A stretch of DNA of 64,000 nt from Bin87 sp034420475 (GTDB lineage: Bacteria; Chloroflexota; Dehalococcoidia; Lucifugimonadales; UBA3495), in the NCBI GenBank assembly GCA_034420475.1, contig DAOULH010000042.1, positions 123,229-187,228 on the forward strand. Direction: 5' to 3'. The position numbers were made by a program, and so were the translations under genes. A model generated the notes under the pieces. That model searched no databases. It saw only the letters and a program-made list of their open reading frames with translations, and was not told the DNA's origin. Below are positions 25,097 through 32,774 of this stretch, one piece after another. Position 1 is the first letter of the stretch. The number at the start of each line of letters is the position of its first letter.

Positions 25097-25264
25097 GTAA
25101 CTGTTCAGAGTTGCGGGGAAAGTGTCATTGCGCCCTCGTGCTTGATACGGGCGCGGCAATCTCGTTGGCGCCGGGGGGCCTTTGGGACAGACGTTGCGGC
25201 GGCGGCGAGATTGCCGCGGTGCAAGCCCCTCACAATGACAACCCCCTGAAGTCTGAACGGTTAC
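25097..25264. mobile_element. 168-bp palindromic MITE-like element, copy A
   Basis: It is bounded by GTAACTGTTCAGA (25097-25109) and TCTGAACGGTTAC (25252-25264), which are inverted repeats with one mismatch. Inside are the further inverted arms GTGTCATTGCG and CACAATGACA, and CGGCAATCTC and GAGATTGCCG, so the whole element can fold on itself. It has no open reading frame of its own. It matches the element at 58250-58406 when one of them is reversed. It fills the spacer between the hydrolase and the PPOX-fold gene. Confidence 0.8.
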
Positions 25265-25273
25265 GCCGATGGG

Positions 25274-25699
25274 TCAGCTGCCGGACCAGCCGGTGACACG
25301 CTCCGGGATGATCCGTATCACCGGATTGCCATCGAGAGGCATTTCACGGTATTGGGGGTACTTCTCGCGCAGCCTGGCAATGGCCGCCGGCGGCTCGGGA
25401 CCGTCCTCGACCAGTTCCGCTCTGCCCTGGACCAACAGGTACCAGAGCCGGGTCCAATCCTCGTCGTAGTGGTCAATGACCAACGAGACCTGCGGGTTGG
25501 CGAGGATGTTGCGCACGCGCCGCAGGCCGGTGAGGCTGCCGCGCTTGGGCTTGGCGTCGAGGACGGAGTAGATGTGCTGGCCGTCGTAGGCGAAGCAGAC
25601 CGGTATGACGTGGGGCCGGCCGTTGGCGTCAGCGGTGGCCAGGTGGCCCACCGGGGTTTCGGACAGGCGAGTCGCCTGCTGCGGGGTCAGGCTAACCAC
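25274..25699 (-). CDS. PPOX-class split-barrel protein, probably F420 or FMN dependent
   Basis: The 141-residue pyridoxamine-phosphate-oxidase-like split barrel has VGHLATADANGRPHVIPVCF at its start, VSLVIDHYDEDWTRLWYLLV in parts, and the tail NPVIRIIPERVTGW, the common pattern of PPOX-class F420-dependent enzymes of actinobacteria and Chloroflexota. The start GTG at 25699 overlaps the nnr stop (GTGGTTAG), so translation is likely coupled to nnr. The reaction is unknown. Confidence 0.82.
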   Translation of the reverse strand: MVSLTPQQATRLSETPVGHLATADANGRPHVIPVCFAYDGQHIYSVLDAKPKRGSLTGLRRVRNILANPQVSLVIDHYDEDWTRLWYLLVQGRAELVEDGPEPPAAIARLREKYPQYREMPLDGNPVIRIIPERVTGWSGS

Positions 25700-27284
25700 G
25701 GGTAGCCTCGGGGCCGCGTAGGCCGGCGACGATGCGGGGGATGCGATCCAGCAGGTCGCTGGCGACCACGCCGGCGTTACCGTATTCGGCGCGCACTTGC
25801 TCGGCCGCCGTGCCGTGGAGGAACCCGCCCAACCGCGCGGCATCGTAGGGAGCGAGACCCTGGGCCAACAGGCCGCCGATGATGCCGGTGAGTACGTCGC
25901 CGGTCCCGCCGGCGGCCAGCGCCGGGTTGGCAAAGGGCAGAACACACCGCTTCCCGTCCGGAGAGGCGACGACCGTATGAGCTCCCTTGAGCAGCACGAC
26001 TTGCCGCCAACCCACGGCTGAGCGGCTGGCGGTGGCGATACGGTCGGCTTGCACCTGCGCGGTGGGTTGACCGGTGAGGGTCGCCATCTCGCCGGGGTGT
26101 GGCGTCAGGACGGCAGCGGCGCGCAAGCGGTCGGCCCAATCCGGGCATCTTGAAAGGTTGTTCAACCCGTCGGCGTCAATGACCATTGGCATTGCAGGGC
26201 GGTCTTGGCCGGCCAACAGGAGACGCTCCATCAGGGCGGCGGTGCCGGTCGACCAACCCAGGCCACAGCCTACCGCCATGGCGGAATAGTTGTCGATGCG
26301 TGCGCGTATCACGTCGGAGGCTGACGCATCTATGCGCCCGTCGGCGTCCTCGGGCAGGGGCAGGTGGATGGTCTCCGTGAGCCGGGAGGCGGCGATCCGA
26401 TAGACCGATTCGGGAGCGGCGAGGGTCACGAGACCGGCGCCGGCCCGGTGTGCGCCCCGGGCGGCCAGGGAAGCCGCGCCGACGAAATTGCGCGATCCGG
26501 CTACGATCAACAAGTGGCCGAAGGTTCCCTTGTGGGATGTGAGCGGCCGGTCGGGAACCAGGGCGCGGGCTGATTCCGAGGTCATCCACTCGGTGGGCAG
26601 GTCAGCATCTGCTGACGCGGATACCTCGTCCGGCAGGCCGATGCCGAGCACGGTTATCCGCCCGGCATAGCCGGCCCCGGGGAAGTTGGCGATGCCGTAC
26701 TTGGGATGGCACAGGGCGAGCGTCTCGTCGGCGCGGAGTGTGCGCGGGTCAGCGTCTCCGGTATCGGGGTTGACGCCGGTGGGCAGGTCCACGGCCACGA
26801 CGGGCAGGCGCGGCCGGCCGGAGCGGACGTCATTGACGAGGGCGACAACGTCCCCGACCAGGCCATCCAGGGGGCGATAGCGGCCGGCGCCGAGGATTGT
26901 GTCCACGACCGCGTCGCTTCGGGCCAGCAGCCGGCCCAAGACTGCCAGGTGGTCGTCCCCGGAGCAATCGGCGACCGTCACACCGTAAGCCAGGGCATCG
27001 GTCATCTTCGGATCATCCGAGGGGCGTCCGCGGACGATGTAGCAGCACACGTCGGAACCCCAACGGGTCAGGTGCCGGGCCAGGACGAGACCATCGGCGC
27101 CGTTGTTGCCGGGTCCGACCAGGACGACGACGCGGCGGCCCGCGGCCCCGCCCATGCGCTCTCGAATGCTCCGGGCGCAAGCCAGGCCGGCGTTTTCCAT
27201 CAGGGTGTCGGTGCTGACGCCGGCAACTTCCGAGGCGGCCTCCAGCGCCTGCATCTGGGCAACGGTGACGACCTTGACGGCCAT
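25692..27284 (-). CDS. nnr: Bifunctional NAD(P)HX epimerase/dehydratase
   Basis: The 530-residue fusion repairs hydrated NAD(P)H. The N-terminal YjeF_N epimerase has STDTLMENAGLACA, VVVLVGPGNNGADGLVLARH and VVAVDLPTGVNPDTG; the C-terminal YjeF_C/ADP-dependent dehydratase has HKGTFGHLLIVAGSRNFVGA, LTPHPGEMATLTG and LAAGGTGDVLTGIIGG. The ATG at 27284 is the start of the epimerase domain; the frame remains open for 88 codons upstream but that part is antisense-like within acpS. The acpS-nnr pairing is common in bacteria. Confidence 0.94.
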   Translation of the reverse strand: MAVKVVTVAQMQALEAASEVAGVSTDTLMENAGLACARSIRERMGGAAGRRVVVLVGPGNNGADGLVLARHLTRWGSDVCCYIVRGRPSDDPKMTDALAYGVTVADCSGDDHLAVLGRLLARSDAVVDTILGAGRYRPLDGLVGDVVALVNDVRSGRPRLPVVAVDLPTGVNPDTGDADPRTLRADETLALCHPKYGIANFPGAGYAGRITVLGIGLPDEVSASADADLPTEWMTSESARALVPDRPLTSHKGTFGHLLIVAGSRNFVGAASLAARGAHRAGAGLVTLAAPESVYRIAASRLTETIHLPLPEDADGRIDASASDVIRARIDNYSAMAVGCGLGWSTGTAALMERLLLAGQDRPAMPMVIDADGLNNLSRCPDWADRLRAAAVLTPHPGEMATLTGQPTAQVQADRIATASRSAVGWRQVVLLKGAHTVVASPDGKRCVLPFANPALAAGGTGDVLTGIIGGLLAQGLAPYDAARLGGFLHGTAAEQVRAEYGNAGVVASDLLDRIPRIVAGLRGPEATRG

Positions 27285-27288
27285 TGGG

Positions 27289-27723
27289 TCAACCGGCCCG
27301 GGGAGCCAGATCATCGCCCCAAAGCGTGGCCCTGGCCGCTTCCACGGATTCCGGGGTGTCGGGGCGCACCGCCACGGCAACGACCATGGCGAACCCCCGG
27401 GAGTGGGAGAGGCTGATGGCGATTTCCGTGACGCCCAACCGTTCGGCGCGACGGCGGGCCCGGCCGTGGAGTCGTGGGCTCGGCGCGCCGCTGGGAGCGC
27501 GGACCACCTCCACGTCTCTCCAGCCGACGCCACGAAAGCCGGTGCCAAGGGACTTCATCACGGCCTCTTTCGCCGCGAAACGCGCCGCCAGGTTGGGAGC
27601 GCGGCCCCGGCAATAGGCGATTTCCCCGGGGGTGAACACCCGGCGCAGGAATCTATCCCCGTACCGGTCCAGGACACCGGCCACGCGATCAATTTCTATG
27701 AAGTCAACGCCGGTGGAGAGCAT
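27289..27723 (-). CDS. acpS: Holo-[acyl-carrier-protein] synthase
   Basis: The 144-residue enzyme transfers 4'-phosphopantetheine from CoA to apo-ACP. The metal-binding Asp is in TGVDFIEIDRV (Asp7), the family helix is RFAAKEAVMKSLGTG, and the C-terminal strand contains ISLSHSRGFAMV. A 15-25 residue C-terminal tail goes beyond the usual end. It lies directly upstream of nnr with a 4-nt gap. Confidence 0.94.
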   Translation of the reverse strand: MLSTGVDFIEIDRVAGVLDRYGDRFLRRVFTPGEIAYCRGRAPNLAARFAAKEAVMKSLGTGFRGVGWRDVEVVRAPSGAPSPRLHGRARRRAERLGVTEIAISLSHSRGFAMVVAVAVRPDTPESVEAARATLWGDDLAPRAG

Positions 27724-27746
27724 GGGCGATCACCGGCCCGGCTGGA

Positions 27747-28625
27747 TCAATCGCCGCCGTGGCCCCCGATGTGCAGGTCGTTGAGTATGTGCGACACCGA
27801 ATAGGTGCGATTGAGGACGTAGAAATGGATGCCCGGCACGCCATTGGCCCACAGGTCCTCGGCCTGGCGGGTGGCGTGTTCGATGCCGATTTCACGCACG
27901 GCCCGATTGTCCTCGGCGAAGCGTTCCAGGCGCGCGTCCAGATGAGACGGAATGGTCGCTCCGCACAGCGAGGTGAAGCGCCGGATTTGCGGGGTGCTCA
28001 GAATCGGCAGGACGCCGGGGATGATGGGAATGGTGATGCCGGCGGCGGCGGCGCGGTCCTGGAGTTCGTAGAAGTAGCTGTTGTCGTAGAAAAGCTGGGT
28101 GATGAGAAAGTCCGCGCCGAGGTCCTGCTTCAGGCGGGCGTAGGCGATATCCGTTTCCAGGCTGATCGACTCGGTATGGCCTTCCGGGTAGCAGGCCCCG
28201 GCGATGCCAAAGTCAAAATTGGCGCGGATGTGCTGGATGAGTTCGGTGGCGTGGGCGAACTCGTCCTCACCTGGCGGCTCATCTTCGGTTCCCGGAGGAC
28301 GGTCGCCGCGGAGAGCGATGACGTTTTCAATGCCGGCGGCCTGGAGGCGTTGGAGCACGCCATGCACCTCCTCGCGGCTCTGCGCCACGCAGGTCAGGTG
28401 GGCCATCACCTCCATGTCGCCGCGACGCTTGAGGCGCATGGTGATCTCTTCGGTGAAGGCGCGGGTGCCCCCGCCGGCTCCGTAGGTCACGGAGACGAAG
28501 TCGGGGGCGAACCGCTGCAAGCGGCTGGCAACATCGACGACGGTAGGAACACCGTCCGCCTCCCGGGGCGGGAAGAATTCGAAGGAGATCGTTCTTCGGT
28601 TGCTGAGAATGTCCTTGATTTTCAA
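27747..28625 (-). CDS. metF: Methylenetetrahydrofolate reductase
   Basis: The 292-residue FAD-containing TIM barrel reduces 5,10-methylene-THF to 5-methyl-THF for methionine synthesis. Motifs are ISFEFFPPREADG, VSVTYGAGGGTR, NVIALRGDRPPG and FLITQLFYDN. The start codon is TTG at 28625 with AGGA upstream. No methionine synthase gene is adjacent. It may share a transcript with acpS, nnr and the PPOX gene. Confidence 0.95.
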   Translation of the reverse strand: MKIKDILSNRRTISFEFFPPREADGVPTVVDVASRLQRFAPDFVSVTYGAGGGTRAFTEEITMRLKRRGDMEVMAHLTCVAQSREEVHGVLQRLQAAGIENVIALRGDRPPGTEDEPPGEDEFAHATELIQHIRANFDFGIAGACYPEGHTESISLETDIAYARLKQDLGADFLITQLFYDNSYFYELQDRAAAAGITIPIIPGVLPILSTPQIRRFTSLCGATIPSHLDARLERFAEDNRAVREIGIEHATRQAEDLWANGVPGIHFYVLNRTYSVSHILNDLHIGGHGGD

Positions 28626-28701
28626 ACCAATAGTCCTAAACGGCCAATCTGGACGCCGGCCGCGATAGTGCGGTCAGGGATAGCGCGAAGGCGGCGGAGT
28701 T

Positions 28702-29481
28702 TCAAAATTCGGGCTGGCGCTTCTCTTTGAATGCCTGAATGCCCTCGCGGGGATGGTTCGACGTGGCGAACACGTGGGTGAAGGTCGCCCCTTCCAGCGC
28801 GACGCCGTCCTTGAGGGGAAGATCCTGACTCCGACGGGCCAGATTTTTCATGAGACTCAACCCCACCCGGCTCTTCCCGCGCAGGCCGTCGAGCAGCGCT
28901 TCCAGCTCGTCCTCAAGGCTTTCGGGCGGCGCGGATCGGAGGGCCAAACCCCACTCGACGGCTTCCTTGCCGGACAGCCACCTGCCCGTGGTCAACAGCT
29001 CCATGGCCCGGGGCATGCCCACGCGGCGCGGAAGGCGCTGGGTGGAGCCGCCGCCGGGAATCAAACCGAAGTTAGCGTGCTGGTCACCGATGCGCGCATC
29101 GTCGGCGACGAGGGCCATATCGCAGGCCATCATCAGTTCCATTCCTCCGGCCAGGGCGTAGCCATGCACCACGGCGATGGTCGGTATGGGCATGGCCTCC
29201 AGGGCGAAGAAGGCGTCGTTGAGGTCCTTCACGTAATCGGGCAGCAGCGACAGGGCATCGAAAACCTGGTCGAAATACAGCAGGTCGGCTCCGGCGCAAA
29301 AACCCCGGCCCTCGCCGCGCACCACCATCGCCTTGACGGAGGAATCTTCGCCAACGGTGCCGACGGCGTGGGAAAACTCGTGCAGCAAGTCGGGGTTGAG
29401 GGCGTTCAGCGCGTCGGGCCGGTTCAGGCGGAGGGTAGCGATGCGGTCTCCCACCGAAAGCGTAATGTTGCTATACTCCAT
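28702..29481 (-). CDS. Enoyl-CoA hydratase/isomerase family protein
   Basis: The 259-residue crotonase-fold protein has the oxyanion-hole regions GRGFCAGADL and HGYALAGGMELMMACD, and IGDQHANFGLIPGGGSTQRL. One catalytic glutamate of classical enoyl-CoA hydratase is expected in the second region; here the GDQHANFGL loop has no clear glutamate, while the classical one has E-x-G, so the reaction may differ. AGGAGA precedes the ATG at 29481. It fits an organism with several CoA-transferases. Confidence 0.87.
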   Translation of the reverse strand: MEYSNITLSVGDRIATLRLNRPDALNALNPDLLHEFSHAVGTVGEDSSVKAMVVRGEGRGFCAGADLLYFDQVFDALSLLPDYVKDLNDAFFALEAMPIPTIAVVHGYALAGGMELMMACDMALVADDARIGDQHANFGLIPGGGSTQRLPRRVGMPRAMELLTTGRWLSGKEAVEWGLALRSAPPESLEDELEALLDGLRGKSRVGLSLMKNLARRSQDLPLKDGVALEGATFTHVFATSNHPREGIQAFKEKRQPEF

Positions 29482-29558
29482 TCGATCTCCTGCCAAATCA
29501 CAACGGTTCACATGGCCGTCGGTGTCCATACTATACCAGACCTATTATCACGTGATTG

Positions 29559-29867
29559 ATGACCAAGGCGGTTACATCCCGCTTGCGGGTAAGAGTGCAA
29601 CCCAACGCTGCCCGGTCGGAGATTGCAGGTTGGCACGGCGGAGCGCTGAGGGTGCGGACCACCGCTCCCCCAGTTTCCGGCAAAGCCAATCGGGCGGTGG
29701 CGGAGGCGCTGGCCCACGCCCTGGACATCCCCCGCGCCAACGTCAGCGTGGCGCGGGGCCACGGGTCCAGGGACAAGGTTATGGAAATAGTCGGTATCGA
29801 CGAACCGGAACTGCGCCGCCGCCTGGAACGTCTGGCGGCGCCCGATACACCGGCGGCGACCCGCTGA
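29559..29867 (+). CDS. DUF167/YggU family protein
   Basis: A 102-residue protein of the UPF0235 family: VRVQPNAARSEIAG, LRVRTTAPPVSGKANRAVAE and ARGHGSRDKVMEI are the conserved blocks. The family is small and structurally known but its function is unknown. The ATG at 29559 follows directly on a TTG; no clear Shine-Dalgarno sequence is present. The phosphatase gene follows 34 nt later on the same strand. Confidence 0.9.
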   Translation: MTKAVTSRLRVRVQPNAARSEIAGWHGGALRVRTTAPPVSGKANRAVAEALAHALDIPRANVSVARGHGSRDKVMEIVGIDEPELRRRLERLAAPDTPAATR

Positions 29868-29901
29868 GCGCGGACCGGTTTGCCGGAACACGGAGCGACC
29901 C

Positions 29902-30381
29902 ATGCAAGACAATTTTCGCAACTTCAGCTGGATTTTGCCCGGCGCGCTGGCCGGAGCCATGGGGCCGACTGAGCGCCGGCACCTGATCTACTTCGAGCTC
30001 AACGACGTCACCGCGATAGTGCGCATGGAAGAGCAAACGATCTCGGGTGAGCCCTGGGGCTTCGAGGAACTGTTCGAGCCGGTGCCGGACTTCGAAGCGC
30101 CGTCGGTGGAGCAGATCGACCGCATCGTCACGTTCACGGAGCAGCAGATCGAGACCTGGGAGCGGCCCACGGTGGTAACATGCGCCGCCGGGATCGGCCG
30201 GACGGGAACGATACTGGCCTCCTACCTGGTGAACACCGGATGGGAAGCCGACGAGGCAATCGATTACATCCGGCAGCTGCGCCCCGGATCCATCCAGACA
30301 GCGTCCCAGGAAGAAGCGATCAGGCAATACGCCGTGTTCGTGAAGGAACGCAACGACAACATGCCCCGGCGGTTCCGGTGA
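29902..30381 (+). CDS. Dual-specificity/tyrosine protein phosphatase, DUSP23-like
   Basis: A 159-residue cysteine phosphatase. The P-loop is TCAAGIGRTGT with nucleophile Cys94 and Arg100, and a probable general acid Asp63 sits in PVPDFEAPS. The N-terminus NFSWILPGALAGAMGP resembles that of the small atypical DUSP23 phosphatases known from animals and scattered bacteria. The substrate could be a phosphoprotein or a small phosphorylated molecule. No kinase is adjacent. Confidence 0.88.
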   Translation: MQDNFRNFSWILPGALAGAMGPTERRHLIYFELNDVTAIVRMEEQTISGEPWGFEELFEPVPDFEAPSVEQIDRIVTFTEQQIETWERPTVVTCAAGIGRTGTILASYLVNTGWEADEAIDYIRQLRPGSIQTASQEEAIRQYAVFVKERNDNMPRRFR

Positions 30382-30410
30382 CCTGCGGAAACGCTGCGTG
30401 TTTTAGCATG

Positions 30411-30443
30411 AAAACGGGGTCCGAGTTCTGAACTCGGACCCCG
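30411..30443 (-). terminator. Terminator of the first mini zinc-ribbon gene
   Basis: CGGGGTCCGAGTT (30415-30427) and AACTCGGACCCCG (30431-30443) form a perfect 13-bp stem with a 3-nt loop. Four A residues at 30411-30414 give a T tract on the minus strand. It may also stop the convergent phosphatase transcript. Confidence 0.85.
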
Positions 30444-30469
30444 ATACAGTTGACAGGAGCGCGGATGAA

Positions 30470-30709
30470 CTACGCGACCAGCAATTCGCCGGATTCCGGC
30501 TTAGCGGGCATGGCGGCCGGCGCGGACCGGACCATCGGCGCCGGGGCGGCGGGGATTTCCCGGCTGCACTGCAGGCACTGACGGTATTCGCCGTAAATGT
30601 CGCGGACCTGGCGCACGTCGCCGCCGCAGTGGGGGCAGGAGCCCAAATCCATGCGCCGGCGACGTACGCCCCGAACAAACCGGGCCCGGTTCAGTGTGCT
30701 CTCCATCAT
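30470..30709 (-). CDS. Mini zinc-ribbon protein A
   Basis: A 79-residue protein with a basic N-terminus, a four-cysteine zinc ribbon (CPHCGGDVRQVRDIYGEY, then CLQC) and an alanine/proline-rich tail. It is clearly paralogous to the 72-residue protein encoded at 30884-31102: both share CPxCGGD, an arginine-rich linker and a tyrosine before the second CxxC. No known family name can be given; nucleic-acid or protein binding is plausible. AAGGAGA precedes two tandem ATGs. It has its own terminator. Confidence 0.75.
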   Translation of the reverse strand: MMESTLNRARFVRGVRRRRMDLGSCPHCGGDVRQVRDIYGEYRQCLQCSREIPAAPAPMVRSAPAAMPAKPESGELLVA

Positions 30710-30824
30710 CTCATCTCCTTGACCCGACGGCGTATGGGGCCTGCCGGTCGTGACTGCGCGTAACTGGTTGAGGGTAATTTGATGCCGGTTGTCGCTACGG
30801 TCGAGATGCGGTGTTAAAAATATT

Positions 30825-30852
30825 GCGGCCTCGGAGCCAAGTCCGAGGCCGC
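30825..30852 (-). terminator. Terminator of the second mini zinc-ribbon gene
   Basis: GCGGCCTCGGA (30825-30835) and TCCGAGGCCGC (30842-30852) form an 11-bp stem with a 6-nt loop. On the minus strand it is followed by an AT-rich run with five T residues. Confidence 0.85.
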
Positions 30853-30883
30853 TGCCTGCGGTTGCTTGTGCTCGGTATCTTGA

Positions 30884-31102
30884 TCAGGCCGTAACCTTCT
30901 CGCGATGGTGGGGCGGGTTCGATGGCATATCCACGGCGGCGATGGTCGTGGCCGGGACCGGGCTGGAAGCCACGCGTCGGATTTCGCGGCCGCACTGGGC
31001 GCACTGGTGATACACTCCAAAGGTGTCCCTCATGCGACAGATGTCGCCGCCGCAGCGGGGACACGCCTTGAGCTTCAACGATTTGCGGGTTAGGGTCTGC
31101 AT
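30884..31102 (-). CDS. Mini zinc-ribbon protein B
   Basis: A 72-residue protein with CPRCGGDICRMRDTFGVY followed by CAQC, the same zinc-ribbon layout as mini protein A at 30470-30709. The N-terminus is basic and the tail is proline-rich. The two genes are tandem but separately terminated, which suggests independent regulation. AGGATGAGGAA lies before the ATG at 31102. It is divergent from the JAMM gene across an inverted-repeat region. Confidence 0.75.
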   Translation of the reverse strand: MQTLTRKSLKLKACPRCGGDICRMRDTFGVYHQCAQCGREIRRVASSPVPATTIAAVDMPSNPPHHREKVTA

Positions 31103-31170
31103 TTCCTCATCCTGTTCACGATTTGTCGGGGCGCGGGGCGGGCTGTCAGTTTCTGATTTCAGTTTACCGC

Positions 31171-31196
31171 TACCGTATTACCGGAGTATTACGGTA
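31171..31196. promoter_or_regulatory. Imperfect inverted repeat, possible operator
   Basis: TACCGTATTAC at the left and GTATTACGGTA at the right form an imperfect dyad (TACCGTA and TACGGTA arms, inner TAC and GTA). It lies in the AT-richer spacer between the divergent mini zinc-ribbon B and JAMM genes, a natural position for a shared regulator site. Confidence 0.45.
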
Positions 31197-31229
31197 AGCA
31201 GTCAATAAACGGCCGAATTAGAATATCAG

Positions 31230-31246
31230 GTTACGGTTTTCGTAAC
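31230..31246. promoter_or_regulatory. GTTACG-n5-CGTAAC dyad before the JAMM gene
   Basis: A perfect 6-bp inverted repeat with a 5-nt centre ends right before the AAGGGGG ribosome binding site of the JAMM gene. It could be a protein binding site or a small hairpin affecting initiation. Confidence 0.4.
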
Positions 31247-31257
31247 AAGGGGGTTTA

Positions 31258-31746
31258 ATGGCCAATTTTGACGAACCGCTGGAAATTCCGGCGGAAATCA
31301 TGCAGGCCGTGTTTCGCCAGGCGAGGCAATCCTTTCCTGCGGAGTGCTGCGGCTGGCTCAGCGGCCCAGCGGATGGGACCGCGGTGGACGGAATACGTCC
31401 CGTGGTCAACGACCAGGCATCGGGCAATCACCCTACGGTGGCGGAGCGCACGGCCGAGTCGGCCTACGTGTTCAGCACGGCGGACCTGCTGGAACTCAAC
31501 AACAGCCTGGATACGGAGACCCCGGCGCGGATCATCTACCATTCCCACCCCAACGGCCGGGCCTACCTGTCGGAAACGGACCGTACCGTGGCCACCAGTC
31601 CCTGGGGAGATGGCCCGGCCTATCCCGTGCAGCAACTGGTGGTGGGAATCGACGGCGAGCGCGTGGTGGAAGCGGCGCTGTTCGACTGGGACGACGGCGC
31701 CGGCGCATTCGTCGAGATCGCCCGGTTCGAGGGGGCGGAAATCTAG
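31258..31746 (+). CDS. JAMM/Mov34-MPN+ metalloprotease-like protein
   Basis: A 162-residue JAB domain with a complete JAMM zinc site: Glu29 (FPAECCGW), His95 and His97 (YHSHPNG), Ser105 and Asp108 (LSETD). Bacterial relatives such as Mec remove amino acids from ThiS/CysO-type sulfur carriers or process ubiquitin-like proteins. No MoaD/ThiS-like or cysteine synthase gene is next to it, so the substrate is open. The stop overlaps that of the convergent exchanger gene. Confidence 0.86.
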   Translation: MANFDEPLEIPAEIMQAVFRQARQSFPAECCGWLSGPADGTAVDGIRPVVNDQASGNHPTVAERTAESAYVFSTADLLELNNSLDTETPARIIYHSHPNGRAYLSETDRTVATSPWGDGPAYPVQQLVVGIDGERVVEAALFDWDDGAGAFVEIARFEGAEI

Positions 31747-32759
31747 TGGGATGGGGCTCCCAGGAGCGCGACCCAAATCGCCCCGGCGACGGTGACCAAC
31801 AACATCAACGCCAGGGCTCCGACAATCACGGGTTGCGGCAGACGGTTCCGTCCCCATAAAAGCAGGCCGCCCCAAGCTATCAGGCCGGCGGCGATGACCC
31901 CGGCGATGTAATGCTCGGTCTCCGCGCTGTTGACCACGACGCCTTTGCGATAGAAGAAATCAGCGTAGGCCAGGATGGTTATATTGAATACGCAACTGCC
32001 GTACACCCCGGCAAACCCGAGATCAGCCGCACCCAGGCGCGCCGCCGCGAACGTCGCTGAGATTTCCGGCATACTGGTGACCAGGGCCACCGCCAAAATG
32101 CCCAGGACACCTGAGGATACTCCCGTGACGTGAGCGATCCGGTCCACGCTCTGGGCCAACAGCACGCCGGAAATGATGACCCCTATGGATACCAGGATGA
32201 ACATTATCCAGGCGCGGCGCAGCGTGATTCCGACGTCTTCTTCCCGTTCTTCTCCGTCAGTGGAGGGTCGTCGGTTATACACAAACCACATCCCGGCCAG
32301 ATATACGGCGATGACGATGATGGAAGAGATGCCAACCTGCCACACACTCACTCCGCTCTTGAAAAGCGCAAAAACAACCGCCATACCGGTGAGCAGCGCC
32401 GCCAGGACGATGAGATAACCCTGTTCCGGAGCGACGCGCTGCACGAACCGCTTGCCCCCAAAAAGCAACGCGACGACCGCCAGGATCAGCATGTTGAACA
32501 TATTGGACCCGAGCACATCCCCCAGGGCCAACTGCGGGTTGTCGATGCGGACAGCGGTGATGTTGTTGGACACCTCCGGCAGTGAAGTCGCCAGCGCGAC
32601 CAGGATGCTGCCGACGAACATCCGGCCCAAACCCGTGAGCGAGGCGAGGGCGTCGCCGTACTTGGCGAGATAGGTTCCCAGGAACACCACCGCCACCGCG
32701 CTGGCCAGAAAAATAACAATGGCGACGGCCAGGCCGACGCCGGAAAGGACGTTGAGCAC
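31743..32759 (-). CDS. Sodium/calcium exchanger family membrane protein
   Basis: A 338-residue cation antiporter of the CaCA family with about ten membrane segments. The two inverted alpha repeats are VALATSLPEVSNN with LGDVLGSNMFN, and ALVTSMPEISATF with GVYGSCVFN. The central loop is short and acidic (DGEEREEDVG). It probably exports calcium in exchange for sodium or protons. The start codon is GTG at 32759, 15 nt after leuB, with GGCGGA as ribosome binding site, so it is in the leuB transcript. Confidence 0.88.
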   Translation of the reverse strand: MLNVLSGVGLAVAIVIFLASAVAVVFLGTYLAKYGDALASLTGLGRMFVGSILVALATSLPEVSNNITAVRIDNPQLALGDVLGSNMFNMLILAVVALLFGGKRFVQRVAPEQGYLIVLAALLTGMAVVFALFKSGVSVWQVGISSIIVIAVYLAGMWFVYNRRPSTDGEEREEDVGITLRRAWIMFILVSIGVIISGVLLAQSVDRIAHVTGVSSGVLGILAVALVTSMPEISATFAAARLGAADLGFAGVYGSCVFNITILAYADFFYRKGVVVNSAETEHYIAGVIAAGLIAWGGLLLWGRNRLPQPVIVGALALMLLVTVAGAIWVALLGAPSH

Positions 32760-32774
32760 GGGTGCCGGTCCGCC

